Positions 11,212-20,025 of a stretch of 64,000 bases of DNA are shown here, one piece after another. The notes beneath the pieces were generated by a model. The model was not told the DNA's origin. It did not search any database and saw only the letters and a list, made by a program, of their open reading frames with translations. The stretch's first letter is position 1; each line of letters opens with the position of its first letter. The position numbers and the translations under genes were made by a program. This stretch comes from Chloroflexota bacterium (lineage in GTDB: Bacteria; Chloroflexota; Anaerolineae; Caldilineales; Caldilineaceae): positions 1 through 64,000 of the forward strand of contig JAGWYN010000013.1 in NCBI GenBank assembly GCA_018969295.1, given 5' to 3'.

Positions 11212-12297
11212 ATGAACGATATCCAACCTGTTGCTGTAGGCTTGATTGGCTGCGGCAACATCAGCGGCGCCTACATGCGCATGTTGAAGACGCTGCCAGC
11301 CGTGCGGGTGGTGGCTTGTGCGGATCTGCGCCCTGAGGCCGCCCAGGCGCTGGCCGACCAATACGCTCTGCCCAGCGCTCGTTCGGTGGATGCGCTGTTG
11401 GCTGACCCCTCGATCGAGGTGGTGCTCAACCTGACGATTCCACAGGCCCACGGTGCAGTGGCCCTCGCTGCCCTGGAGGCTGGCAAGTCGGTCTACAACG
11501 AGAAACCGCTGGCCTTGACCCGCGCCGAAGGCCAGCGGATGCTTCTCCTGGCTGCTCAGCAGGGGCTGCGCGTCGGCGGCGCCCCGGACACCTTTCTGGG
11601 CGGCGGCTTGCAGACCTGCCGCCAGCTGATCGACGAAGGCGCGATCGGCACCCCAGTGGCCGCGACGGCCTTTATGATGAGCCGCGGCCACGAGCATTGG
11701 CACCCCAACCCTGCTTTCTACTACCAGCAAGGGGGCGGCCCGATGTTCGATATGGGCCCCTACTATTTGACCGCCCTGGTCAGCCTGTTGGGCCCAGTGC
11801 AGCGGGTGAGCGGCGCCACCCGCATCACCCGCTCGCAGCGCACGATCACCAGCCAGCCACGCTATGGCGAGGTGATAAAGGTCGAAGTGCCGACCCATGT
11901 GGCTGGGCTGCTCGACTTCTCCGCTGGCCCGATCGGGACGATCATCACCACTTTTGATGTCCAGGCCTCTACGCTGCCCTGGATCGAAATCTATGGAACC
12001 GCCGGCACGCTGGCCGCGCCTGACCCCAACACCTTTGGCGGGCCGGTGCGGCTGCGGCTGGCTGGCGAGAACGAGTGGCGGGAAATTCCGGTCACCCGCC
12101 CCTATGTCGAAAACAGTCGCGGGCTGGGGCTGGCCGACATGGCCGAGGGGCTCCGCAGCGGCCGCCCACACCGCGCCAGCGGCGAACTGGCTTACCACGT
12201 GCTCGACATTATGCACGCCATCCACGATGCCTCGGAGAGCGGCCGCCATCTGCTGCTGGAAAGCAGCTGCGCACGGCCAGAAGCCATGCCTGGCTGA
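11212..12297 (+). CDS. Gfo/Idh/MocA-family NAD(P)-dependent oxidoreductase
   Basis: A 361-residue two-domain dehydrogenase, probably acting on a sugar or inositol-like substrate. The Rossmann motif GLIGCGNISG is near the N-terminus. The family motif EKPLA (YNEKPLALT, near residue 99) carries the catalytic-region Lys-Pro pair, and GPMFDMGPYYL lies in the C-terminal domain. ATG at 11212 follows CCGGAGGA; an in-frame TTG at 11209 is one codon earlier. It is the last gene of the plus-strand run and is followed by a perfect hairpin. Confidence 0.9.
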   Translation: MNDIQPVAVGLIGCGNISGAYMRMLKTLPAVRVVACADLRPEAAQALADQYALPSARSVDALLADPSIEVVLNLTIPQAHGAVALAALEAGKSVYNEKPLALTRAEGQRMLLLAAQQGLRVGGAPDTFLGGGLQTCRQLIDEGAIGTPVAATAFMMSRGHEHWHPNPAFYYQQGGGPMFDMGPYYLTALVSLLGPVQRVSGATRITRSQRTITSQPRYGEVIKVEVPTHVAGLLDFSAGPIGTIITTFDVQASTLPWIEIYGTAGTLAAPDPNTFGGPVRLRLAGENEWREIPVTRPYVENSRGLGLADMAEGLRSGRPHRASGELAYHVLDIMHAIHDASESGRHLLLESSCARPEAMPG

Positions 12298-12303
12298 AAG
12301 AAA

Positions 12304-12339
12304 GGAGTCTGGAAAGCGCGTTGGCGCTTTCCAGACTCC
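12304..12339. terminator. Perfect 16-bp hairpin between convergent genes
   Basis: Arms at 12304-12319 and 12324-12339 are perfectly complementary around a GTTG loop. No U-tract follows on either strand, so it may be a factor-assisted terminator or an RNA-stabilising stem. It lies between the Gfo/Idh gene and the M20 peptidase gene. Confidence 0.6.
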
Positions 12340-12405
12340 CCATCCGTCCCCTTGGGCGGCTGTTCCGGCCTGGGACAGCTCCCTCGCGCCGCGCGTGCCT
12401 CTGCG

Positions 12406-13563
12406 TCAGAGGACCATTTCCACGATCCCGCGGTACCCTGCTGCCGCCGCAATCAGATCGGCGACGGCCAGCCGCTCGTCGACGACATGTGCGTCCTCCT
12501 CCGCAGCCGGGCCAAAGCCAACCGTCGGGATGCCCAGCACCCCAGCACTTGACGCCCCGTTGGTGCAAAAACGGTAGGCGCGGAGCGCCGGGTCCAACCC
12601 TGCCGCCCGCAGCCCCTGCAGCGCCGACTGCACGAAAGGGTGCTCCTCTGCAAAAGACCAGGCAGGAAAGAATTTGGGCGCAGCCAGCGTGGCGCCGGTG
12701 TAGGTGCGGTGCTCGCCTGCGGCGATCGCAGCGCGGTACGCCACGCCTGCCAAACCGTGCTGCGATCGAATCGAATCCAGCACGCTCTCTGCGGTCTCCC
12801 CAGGCAACGTGCGGCGGTCGTAGGTGACTCGGCAGCGGCTGGGGATCACCGAATAGCCGGGGTAGGGATCCGAGATCATGTCGGTCAAGGCCAGGATCGC
12901 CGGTCCCAGCAGCGCATCGTTCGGGAGGGGCACTGCTTCTACCGCCCCGATCAGCCGGATCATCTGGTGAACAGCGTTGATTCCCAGATGCGGGGAGGAG
13001 GAATGGGCCGGTTTTCCGAGGGTCTCCAGGTGGATCTCGGCGCGACCCCGCCCCCCCCGGTTCAAGTTGAGTTCGGTCGCCTCCCCGATCACAACAAACG
13101 CTGGCTCTGTTTCGGCGATCACGCGCTCCAGGCTGATCCCCTCCATCACCTCTTCCAGCACGGTGGCGCTGACCGCCACCCGGCCGGCCAGCTGGCTGCG
13201 GTCGACTGTCCCAGCGGCGTGCACCATCGCTGCCAGCGCCCCCTTCATGTCGGCTGCCCCCCGTCCATAGAGATAGCCGTCGACTCGCGCAGCGCCGAAC
13301 GGGTCGTGTGTCCAGACCGAGCCCGGCGCAATTCCCACCGTGTCACAATGGGCGTCGAGGAGGAGTGTCGGCCCTGGCTGCAGCCCATTCACGATGCCGA
13401 CCACGGTGCCGTTGCAGTCGACGCGCACCTCGTCGAAATGCAAACGCCACATCTCTGCTGCAATTCGCTCCACGACGTTCATTTCTTCGCCGCTCAGACT
13501 CGGGATCCGGATCAGATCCTGGGTGAATGCAACCAACGCTTCTTCGTCGATCATTGTCGTCAT
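12406..13563 (-). CDS. M20-family amidohydrolase/deacylase (ArgE/DapE type)
   Basis: Di-zinc hydrolase family that cleaves N-acyl or amide bonds of small amino-acid-like substrates. The 385-residue protein shows the M20 metal motifs LLLDAHCDTV (His, Asp), GRGAADMKG (bridging Asp) and VLEEVMEG (catalytic Glu-Glu). GEATELN and the C-terminal EDAHVVDE His region also match. ATG at 13563 fits the domain start. It is the last gene of the 12-gene minus-strand operon from the 25.8-kb promoter and lies 10 bases after the upstream amidohydrolase gene. It may hydrolyse the open-chain amide produced earlier in the pathway. Confidence 0.9.
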   Translation of the reverse strand: MTTMIDEEALVAFTQDLIRIPSLSGEEMNVVERIAAEMWRLHFDEVRVDCNGTVVGIVNGLQPGPTLLLDAHCDTVGIAPGSVWTHDPFGAARVDGYLYGRGAADMKGALAAMVHAAGTVDRSQLAGRVAVSATVLEEVMEGISLERVIAETEPAFVVIGEATELNLNRGGRGRAEIHLETLGKPAHSSSPHLGINAVHQMIRLIGAVEAVPLPNDALLGPAILALTDMISDPYPGYSVIPSRCRVTYDRRTLPGETAESVLDSIRSQHGLAGVAYRAAIAAGEHRTYTGATLAAPKFFPAWSFAEEHPFVQSALQGLRAAGLDPALRAYRFCTNGASSAGVLGIPTVGFGPAAEEDAHVVDERLAVADLIAAAAGYRGIVEMVL

Positions 13564-13573
13564 GTTTTCTCGC

Positions 13574-14905
13574 TTATTGGGTGGAAGTTGTGGCGGGCAG
13601 CGCCCAGAGCCGACGGGCAGCTGCATGTGCGTTTGCCAAGATCGTGGCTTCGTCGGCGCCCAGCACCTTGCCTTCACGGACGCGCAGCTGGCCAGCCACC
13701 ATGACCAGCTGCACGTGGCTCTGGTTGCGCCAGAGCACCAGCTGGTCGTAGAGGTTGTGTTCCTCGCTTGGGGTCGGCATGCGTGTGTCGACCAACTGCA
13801 GGTCGGCTTGCCAGCCCGGCTCCAACCGGCCCACCTTCTCTAACCCCAGCGCCCGCGCGCCTCCTTCGGTAGCCAGATACCAGACCAACGGCGCTGGCAT
13901 CACGCGCGGGTCCTGTTTGTGGGCCTTGTGGATGAGAAAGGTGCCGCGCACCACCTCGTAGAAGTCATTGACGTAGCCGTCGCTGCCCAGCCCGACAGGA
14001 ACCCCAGCCGCCACCAGCTCAGGCACCGGTGCAATGCCAGCGCCCACCTCACAGTTGGAGAGGGGCATGTGGGTCATGCGCACCCCGCGCTCGGCCATGA
14101 TCGCGATTTCTCGTTCGCTCAGCTGCACGCATTGCGAAGCCAGCATACGCGGGGTGGCAACTCCCAGCCGGTCGTAGTATTCTAGCGGGCGCATTCCAAA
14201 CTGCTGCAGCGCATACTCGGGTTCGTGGACCCCCTCTGAGCAGTGCATGTGCACCGGCACCCCCAGCTCGGCCCCCAACGCATGCGCCTGCTGGATGAAC
14301 TCGGCTGAGCAGGAAAAGGTCGTATGGAAACAGATCAGCCCGGAGAGCAGCCCTCCCTGCTCCTGGCAGCTGCGCACGAAGTTGGCGTTTTCCTGCAGGC
14401 CAAGCTGGCCGTTGGCCGGGCTGACCCGTTCGGTCGCTTCAAAGGAGAGCACCGCCCGGATGCCGTGGCGCCGCACAACTTCGGCCTGGGCCGACAGACA
14501 GCCGGGGAGTGCGTAGGGGGCTTCTGTGCAGTCGTAGACCGTGGTGACCCCGCTGCGCAGCAGTTCCAGCAGGATCGCGTCGGTAGCGGCGCAGATCAGG
14601 TCGTGGTCGAGCCGATCTTCGACCAGCGGCCACCAGAAGTCCTTCAGAAATGGCCAGAAGCCGGAGGGGGCTTTGTCCAGCGGCAGGCCGTGGGCCAGCA
14701 GCCCGTAGAGGTGGGCATGGGCGTTGACAAAACCAGGGGAAAGTGTGCAGCCGGCTCCATCGACCTGTTCGTCGCCGGCAAATTGCTGCCGCAGCTCGGC
14801 GTTCGGGGCCACTGCGTCGATCCGGTCGCCGACCACACGCACCCCCCATCCGCGTCGTGGGGGCTGGCCTGGCCGGTCGATCAAAAAGTCTGGTAAAAGA
14901 ATCAT
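13574..14905 (-). CDS. TRZ/ATZ-type amidohydrolase (heterocycle deaminase-like)
   Basis: A 443-residue cyclic amidohydrolase of the chlorohydrolase/guanine-deaminase/SsnA branch, which deaminates or dechlorinates N-heterocycles. Metal ligands are visible: HxH in VNAHAHLYG near residue 61, His in HMHCSEG, the SECTOR region MTHMPLSNCEVG, and Asp in GLGSDGYVND. The C-terminal barrel edge GWQADLQLVD is typical. It lies 12 bases after the 2-hydroxyacid dehydrogenase gene and 10 before the M20 gene. A second enzyme of the same superfamily lies divergently at 26.5 kb. Confidence 0.88.
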   Translation of the reverse strand: MILLPDFLIDRPGQPPRRGWGVRVVGDRIDAVAPNAELRQQFAGDEQVDGAGCTLSPGFVNAHAHLYGLLAHGLPLDKAPSGFWPFLKDFWWPLVEDRLDHDLICAATDAILLELLRSGVTTVYDCTEAPYALPGCLSAQAEVVRRHGIRAVLSFEATERVSPANGQLGLQENANFVRSCQEQGGLLSGLICFHTTFSCSAEFIQQAHALGAELGVPVHMHCSEGVHEPEYALQQFGMRPLEYYDRLGVATPRMLASQCVQLSEREIAIMAERGVRMTHMPLSNCEVGAGIAPVPELVAAGVPVGLGSDGYVNDFYEVVRGTFLIHKAHKQDPRVMPAPLVWYLATEGGARALGLEKVGRLEPGWQADLQLVDTRMPTPSEEHNLYDQLVLWRNQSHVQLVMVAGQLRVREGKVLGADEATILANAHAAARRLWALPATTSTQ

Positions 14906-14917
14906 GGTCCCTCTCGC

Positions 14918-15937
14918 TCAGACCAGCTGGTGCTGCAGTGGGCGTCCTGCCAGCAGTGCCAGGATGTTGTCGTAGTCCGGCGTGCGCCCTTGTCTGCCCG
15001 CAGTGATCCCCCCCGCAGCGGTGTGCGGGGTGAGCATCAGATTGAAGGTCGGCTCCTGGACGGCTGCCACCAGCGGGTCATCCTTCCGCAGCGGTTCGTA
15101 GGTGTAGGTGTCGAGCGCTGCCCCGGCCAGCTGGCCGGAACGCAGCGCTGCAAGCAGGGCTGCTTCGTCTACAGTTGCCCCTGACCCGCAGTGCACAAAG
15201 ATCGCGCCTGGCCGCATGCTGGCAAAATAGGAGGCGTCGACCGGCGGCTGGGGCCCCTGGTAGGGCAGCAGCGAGCAGACGATCTCGCTGGACGCTGCGA
15301 TTTGGCTGGGGGACGCGTAGTGGATCCCCAGCTGCTCTTCGACTGCTGCGGGCAGTCGGCTGCGTTTGTGGTAGCGCACGGTGCAGTGAAAGCCGCGCAG
15401 CAGCTCGACCAGCTCCAGCCCGATCTCGCCGAAGCCGAGAATGCCCACGCTGGCACCGCTCAACTGGCCGATGCCGCTGCGGCGGGACCAGTTGTAGGCA
15501 AAGTGGTCTTCGTCGCCGCGGACTGTCTCGATCCCCCAGTCTGCGGCTTCGGCAGCGACCGCCATCCCCTCGCGCACCCGCTTGAGCGTGCCCAGAATCT
15601 GCAGCAGCATCTGCTCTGCCACCATCACGCACCCGCCGATCGGCGCACAACAGACTGCGATCCCTGCCTCTCTCGCCGCAGCCAGGTCGATGTCCCAGCT
15701 CTGGCGTCCGAGCCGCTGGATCAGCCGCAGCCTGGGGGCAGCAGCGATCAGCTCGGCGTCGACGACACCGGTGCGTTCGGTGATCAAGAATTCTGCGTCG
15801 GCGAGCAAGGTCAGCAGCGTTTCCCGGCTGACTTCTCGTCGGATGACCAGCGCCAGCTCGGGCGGCGCCCCTTCGAGTGCCCATTGCTGATGCTGGAGCC
15901 CTCGCTGGGTCAAAAACAGCACATTGTGTCGCTGCAC
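14918..15937 (-). CDS. D-isomer-specific 2-hydroxyacid dehydrogenase homologue with altered catalytic residues
   Basis: A 339-residue protein with the family fold. The nucleotide motif GILGFGEIG is near residue 175 and the terminal catalytic His is present in LTPHTAA. The start is GTG at 15937, preceded by CAGGAGGA; the longer ATG frame would overlap the upstream gene. Two residues of the usual triad appear missing. The ARGxxVDE segment reads GSGATVDE, so Arg becomes Ser, and DVFExEP reads DTYTYEP, so the catalytic Glu becomes Thr. It may bind NAD without classical activity, or act on a different substrate. It is the tenth gene of the operon. Confidence 0.82.
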   Translation of the reverse strand: MQRHNVLFLTQRGLQHQQWALEGAPPELALVIRREVSRETLLTLLADAEFLITERTGVVDAELIAAAPRLRLIQRLGRQSWDIDLAAAREAGIAVCCAPIGGCVMVAEQMLLQILGTLKRVREGMAVAAEAADWGIETVRGDEDHFAYNWSRRSGIGQLSGASVGILGFGEIGLELVELLRGFHCTVRYHKRSRLPAAVEEQLGIHYASPSQIAASSEIVCSLLPYQGPQPPVDASYFASMRPGAIFVHCGSGATVDEAALLAALRSGQLAGAALDTYTYEPLRKDDPLVAAVQEPTFNLMLTPHTAAGGITAGRQGRTPDYDNILALLAGRPLQHQLV

Positions 15938-15959
15938 GGTATCCTCCTGCTGGCGTCGC

Positions 15960-17006
15960 TCAGTCCAGTTTGTAGGCGTCGGCAAACGCATCGACCACCG
16001 GCCGAATGTCGTCCATCATGGGGTAGAGAATCGGGCAGGTCACCCCAGCGTCGATATACTCCTGCACCTTGGCCACGCACGCTTCGCGAGTCCCGACCGC
16101 CATCAGGCTGCGCACGACATCGTCGGGGATGATCCGGGCTGCCGCCAGATACTCTGCCTCGGTGGCAGGCCAGCCCATCACCGCCTGCACACGCTCGATC
16201 AGATCTTCGGGCACGTTGCTGGCCTTCATGATGTGGGGCTCGGTGGCCAGGTAGTAGGCGACGAGCTTTTTGCCTTCGAACATGGCTGCTGCCGGGTCCT
16301 GGTCGCTGAGCGAGCAGACCAGCAGTTCGGGCCGGTCGACCTCGTCGAGGGACTTGCCGGCTTTGGCCGCGCCTTTTGCCACCAGCGCCACAGCGCGGCG
16401 GATATAGTCGACCGAGACCACATAGTTGAGCACCACGCCGTCGCAGATCTCACCGGTCAATTCGAGCATCTTGTCGCCTGTGGCGCCGATGTAGATGGGA
16501 ATCTCGCGCGGGCGCAGGTCCCCGAAGACCACATCGAGCCGCACCCGGTCGAGGTTGACGAACTCTCCCTGGTAGGTGACCTCCTCCATGGTGAAGAGTT
16601 GACGGCAGGCTTCGACATATTCGCGCATGGCCTGGAGCGGTTTGACGCGGCGTACCCCCACGCGACTCGAGATCGGCTCCCACCAGGCACCCAGCCCCAG
16701 CATCACGCGCGAGGGGGCGTCGGGGTCGCTGCCGGTCTGCTGGCCCAGCTCCCACAAGGTGCTCCACGACGCGGCAATCACGGCCGGGTTGCGTGTCCAG
16801 ATCGGCAGCACGCCCGACCCGACCCGCAGCCGCTGGGTTCGGGTCAGAAAAGCCGACATCATGACGATGCAGTCGCGCGCCAGCCGGGTATCGGCCTGCC
16901 AGATTTCGCTGAAGCCGCGCGATTCAGCGTACTGAGCGATCTCCAGCTCGTAGCCGAGCGGGTGTTTGTCTTGCATATAGAGCGCAAAGCGTGGTTGGGT
17001 AGCCAT
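15960..17006 (-). CDS. LLM-class (luciferase-like) F420/FMN-dependent oxidoreductase
   Basis: A 348-residue TIM-barrel protein of the luciferase-like family (bacterial luciferase, F420-dependent methylene-H4MPT reductase, glucose-6-phosphate dehydrogenase). Visible features are GFSEIWQADTRLARD, VGSGVLPIWTRNPAV, and GLGAWWEP and EIPIYIGATGDKM, which line the cofactor site in the family. ATG at 17006 has CTGGAG upstream. FMN and F420 use cannot be separated by eye, but its place in an operon with a methenyl-H4MPT cyclohydrolase homologue favours F420. It may be a dehydrogenase or a monooxygenase. Confidence 0.85.
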   Translation of the reverse strand: MATQPRFALYMQDKHPLGYELEIAQYAESRGFSEIWQADTRLARDCIVMMSAFLTRTQRLRVGSGVLPIWTRNPAVIAASWSTLWELGQQTGSDPDAPSRVMLGLGAWWEPISSRVGVRRVKPLQAMREYVEACRQLFTMEEVTYQGEFVNLDRVRLDVVFGDLRPREIPIYIGATGDKMLELTGEICDGVVLNYVVSVDYIRRAVALVAKGAAKAGKSLDEVDRPELLVCSLSDQDPAAAMFEGKKLVAYYLATEPHIMKASNVPEDLIERVQAVMGWPATEAEYLAAARIIPDDVVRSLMAVGTREACVAKVQEYIDAGVTCPILYPMMDDIRPVVDAFADAYKLD

Positions 17007-17061
17007 AGGGTCTCCAGTCAACGTACAGGATCAACGCAACCGTCCAAAGAACGCGAAGGGT

Positions 17062-17352
17062 TCAGCCACTGTAGATCTCCAGCGCCTCGCTGCTGATCCC
17101 AACCTGCAGATCCTGCATCTGGGCGTCGAGTGCCCGGTTGAGATCGTCGGGGAAGCTCTTCCACTGTGCCAGCGACTCCCAGCGCACGAGGATCACGACC
17201 TCGTCCGGGTGGTCGATGCTGGGCCAGACTTCTTTGAGGAGAAAGCCGTCGTGTGCGGCCAACGCCGGTGTCCAGATCGCCGCATCGCGAGCGAGCCATT
17301 CTGCTCGCCTGCCAGGGGCACATGTGGCACGAAGCATTTCGATCACAGCCAT
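17062..17352 (-). CDS. ABM-type dimeric alpha/beta-barrel monooxygenase-like protein
   Basis: A small 96-residue protein of the antibiotic-biosynthesis-monooxygenase/dimeric alpha-beta barrel fold. It has the characteristic MAVIEMLRATCAPGRRAEW start, a central VVILVRWESLAQWKSF strand and helix, and no signal peptide. Family members perform cofactor-free oxygenation or act as small-molecule-binding partners. It follows GGAGG, 55 bases before the LLM gene and 36 after the SDR gene, so it belongs to the same operon. Confidence 0.75.
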   Translation of the reverse strand: MAVIEMLRATCAPGRRAEWLARDAAIWTPALAAHDGFLLKEVWPSIDHPDEVVILVRWESLAQWKSFPDDLNRALDAQMQDLQVGISSEALEIYSG

Positions 17353-17388
17353 AAAAATTGCCTCCGTTGCATAGGATGCGGGGGAGAT

Positions 17389-18120
17389 TCAGCCAGAAAA
17401 CGCCTCGCCGCCGTCTACAAAATAGACGTGGCCGCTTAGAAAGTCATTTTGGATCAGAAACGCGATCATGCGCGAGACATCCTCCGGCGCGCCCAGCCGT
17501 TTGACCAGGGTCTGCTGCCGAGCGCTTTCGCGCTGCTCGTCCGTGAAGTCCGGCGGCAAGAGCACAGGGCCGGGTGCCACCGCATTGCAGCGGACGGCAG
17601 GTCCGAGCTCCCGAGCGGTGTAGTGGGTCAGCTGGACGACGCCTGCCTTGGCGATGGCGTGGTGTCCCAGCCCTGGCCAGACCCTGTAGACGGACAGATC
17701 GGCCACGTTGAGGATCACACCCCGTCCCTGTCGCAGCAGGATCGGTGCCACGGCCTGCGTGCAGAAGAAGGCAGCCTTGACCGTGATATCGTTGCACAGG
17801 TCATACTCGGCCTCGGTGACGGCCAGAAAGGGGCGCATGAGCCAGGGGGAGGCGTTGTTGATCAGCACGTCGATGCGCCCAAAGTGCGCGGCGGTCTCTG
17901 CCACCCAGGCGCGCATGGCGTCGAGGTCGCGCAGATCCAGCGCTGTGGCGGTGCAGCGCACCCCCAGCTGCTCGATGTCTGCCTGGGTCTTTTCCCAGGG
18001 TTCGCCGGGCAGGTAGGTGAAGGCGATCTGCGCGCCCTGGCTTGCCAGGTACAGGCCATGCGCCCGCCCCAGCCGGATGGCACCGCCTGTAATCAGAACC
18101 ACGGCCCCTGCGAGTTCCAT
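17389..18120 (-). CDS. SDR-family protein related to pteridine reductases, catalytic Tyr replaced
   Basis: A 243-residue short-chain dehydrogenase with the nucleotide motif TGGAIRLGRA and the NNAS motif (INNASPW), which resemble FolM/PTR1-type pteridine reductases. The C-terminal VDGGEAFSG is standard. The active-site motif YxxxK reads HAIAK (in GHHAIAKAG), so the catalytic Tyr position is His while Lys is kept. The substrate or mechanism may therefore be unusual. ATG at 18120 is four bases after the cyclohydrolase homologue stop, which implies translational coupling. Confidence 0.83.
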   Translation of the reverse strand: MELAGAVVLITGGAIRLGRAHGLYLASQGAQIAFTYLPGEPWEKTQADIEQLGVRCTATALDLRDLDAMRAWVAETAAHFGRIDVLINNASPWLMRPFLAVTEAEYDLCNDITVKAAFFCTQAVAPILLRQGRGVILNVADLSVYRVWPGLGHHAIAKAGVVQLTHYTARELGPAVRCNAVAPGPVLLPPDFTDEQRESARQQTLVKRLGAPEDVSRMIAFLIQNDFLSGHVYFVDGGEAFSG

Positions 18121-18124
18121 CGTC

Positions 18125-19114
18125 TCACCTCCCCGCTCGGCTCTGCACCTTGCCAAAGAATGATTCTTGCAGCACGCTGTAGTTGATCTCCCCGGCGCTG
18201 AAGGTCTGCCCTGTCCGCAGGTTGTTGATGTGCAGGACAGCCGGCGAGTGCAGATCGAGGGGGATTTGATAAAAGTCTCGGCCTGCCTCCTCGTAGATGT
18301 CGACGAAGGGGCGACCATAGGCGCGGGAGGCAGCTGAGACCACCTTGTCGATCACGGCCTCGATGGACGCATCGTCGGTATCGACGACGAGGGTGGCGAC
18401 ACCGCCGTAGAGCAGCGAATCGTTGATGCGGCCCATGGCCACGACTTCGTCGTGGACCAAGGGCGGGATCACGCCGTAGCCGTGGGCGGCGTTCACGCAG
18501 CGCACGTCGAACCCTTCTTCTGCCAGCCGGTGCAGCGACTGCTCGACGATGCGCGCAGCCACCTGCACGGCGCAGACGAGGCTGGAATTGGGGGCAACCA
18601 GGAGATAGAGCTGCTCCGGTTGGAGGGCGCATGCGCGGGCGATCGCCGTCGCCCAGTCGTCGGTCACAGGCTCGGCGGTCTGGATGGCGATCACCCCTTC
18701 GCTGGCCTGGTCTCGGTAGTCGATCAGCTCGAAGTAGTGGTCAAGATTGGCATGGTTCAAGGCCCGCGCAGGCCCGGCCAGGATCGGCGCCCCTTCCCGT
18801 GTCCCTTCCAGCCGCCAGCCTGCGATCTGTGACGCGATGCACGCCAGCTGTGGGTGGTCGACCATCACGCGCACGGCAGAGAGCATGCGTTTGCCCACAG
18901 CGAACGGCTCGTAGCTTACCTCGGCGAGCCCCCCCAGGGTGATCTGGGTGTAGGCCTTGCCGGCAGCCCATCCTCCTGGGGCGTTCTGTCCCATGTCGAT
19001 CACGGTGGCACCGCAGGCAAGGCGGTGGACCGCCACCCCCAGGGGCTCTGGCGCTTCCAAAATGCGCCGGACAATCTTCATGGCCTCACGGTTGACGCTG
19101 ATCCTGTTGTCCAT
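18125..19114 (-). CDS. mch: Methenyltetrahydromethanopterin cyclohydrolase homologue
   Basis: A 329-residue protein matching the Mch family along its length. It has the SVN start (ISVNREAMKIV), GATVIDMGQNAPGGWAAGKAY, LYLLVAPNSSLVCAVQVAARIVE and the late INNLRTGQTFSAGEIN. Mch hydrolyses methenyl-H4MPT to formyl-H4MPT in methanogens and methylotrophs. The R-x-x-E pair in ARIVE corresponds to the Arg/Glu I recall as important in Mch. No other H4MPT or methanogenesis genes are in the window. Instead it lies between two SDR genes in an operon with a molybdenum hydroxylase, so it may act on a different pterin- or imidazoline-like ring. The family is clear; the substrate is uncertain. Confidence 0.8.
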   Translation of the reverse strand: MDNRISVNREAMKIVRRILEAPEPLGVAVHRLACGATVIDMGQNAPGGWAAGKAYTQITLGGLAEVSYEPFAVGKRMLSAVRVMVDHPQLACIASQIAGWRLEGTREGAPILAGPARALNHANLDHYFELIDYRDQASEGVIAIQTAEPVTDDWATAIARACALQPEQLYLLVAPNSSLVCAVQVAARIVEQSLHRLAEEGFDVRCVNAAHGYGVIPPLVHDEVVAMGRINDSLLYGGVATLVVDTDDASIEAVIDKVVSAASRAYGRPFVDIYEEAGRDFYQIPLDLHSPAVLHINNLRTGQTFSAGEINYSVLQESFFGKVQSRAGR

Positions 19115-19123
19115 CGTTTTTCT

Positions 19124-19906
19124 CTATTGGGGGCCAGCCTCCAGCACGCCCAACCCGCCATCGACGGGGAGGAGAGCGCCGGTGATATAGCTGGCGGCGT
19201 CCGAAGCCAGAAACGCCACGGCAGCGGCGATCTCGGCGGGGTCGCCGAAACGTTTGAGCGGCACAGAGTTGCTGAACTTCTCTTCGCCGAGCGCTGAGAT
19301 GCCGGCACGCAGTGCCTGGGTGTAGATCAGACCGGGAGCGACCGCGTTGACACGAATCCGGTAAGGTGCCAGATCGAGCGCCATGGCGCGTGTCAGCGCC
19401 TCCAGCGCACCCTTGGTCGCCACATAAAGGGTGCGGTTTTGGATGGTCTGTCGGGCCAGAATGGTGCTGATGTGGAGGATGCTGCCCCCGACCTGGGCGT
19501 CGATCATCTGTCGGGCGACCCGTTGGCTCATCAGATAGGGGCCGCGCACATTGGCGTCGAACATCTGGTCGAACGCCTGCGGGCTGGTATCCAGAAAGAA
19601 AGAGCGGTCGATCCCCGACGCGTTGTGCACCAGCACCCGCAGCGGCCCCCACAGGCTGCTGACCTCGTCGACCATCCGGAGCACATCTGCCTCGTTGCCG
19701 AGATCGCCCTGCAGAGGCCTTGCCTGCCCACCGGCCGCGGCGATCGCAGCGCACACCTGCTCGGCCCCGAGCCGATCTTCCCGGTAGTTGACGACGACCT
19801 GGGCGCCTGCGGCTGCGAAAAGCTGTGCTGTCGCCGCCCCGATCCCCCGCGAGGCACCGGTCACCAGGACGCTCTGGCCGCTGAAGTCAAAATGATAGTT
19901 CGTCAC
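19124..19906 (-). CDS. SDR-family oxidoreductase (FabG-like)
   Basis: A 260-residue classical short-chain dehydrogenase. The NAD(P) motif is TGASRGIGAA, the NAG-equivalent is VHNASGID, the catalytic Ser is in SILHISTILA, and YVATK carries the Tyr-Lys pair. The C-terminal ITGALLPVDGG is typical. It starts at GTG 19906 (VTNYHFDFSG), with a G-rich stretch about 15 bases upstream. Unlike its neighbour at 17.4 kb, the catalytic tetrad is intact. It lies nine bases upstream of the cyclohydrolase homologue and 119 bases after the E1-beta gene. Confidence 0.88.
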   Translation of the reverse strand: MTNYHFDFSGQSVLVTGASRGIGAATAQLFAAAGAQVVVNYREDRLGAEQVCAAIAAAGGQARPLQGDLGNEADVLRMVDEVSSLWGPLRVLVHNASGIDRSFFLDTSPQAFDQMFDANVRGPYLMSQRVARQMIDAQVGGSILHISTILARQTIQNRTLYVATKGALEALTRAMALDLAPYRIRVNAVAPGLIYTQALRAGISALGEEKFSNSVPLKRFGDPAEIAAAVAFLASDAASYITGALLPVDGGLGVLEAGPQ

Positions 19907-20025
19907 AGCGGTTTTCTGCCCCCCTTTCTGCCTGTCTGTGCTCCGTAGACGCTTTTTTCTGTGTTGCCCCGAACAGGACCCAACGGCTCCTGCCCCGTTG
20001 CAAAAAGATGCAACCGGGCGAGAGG

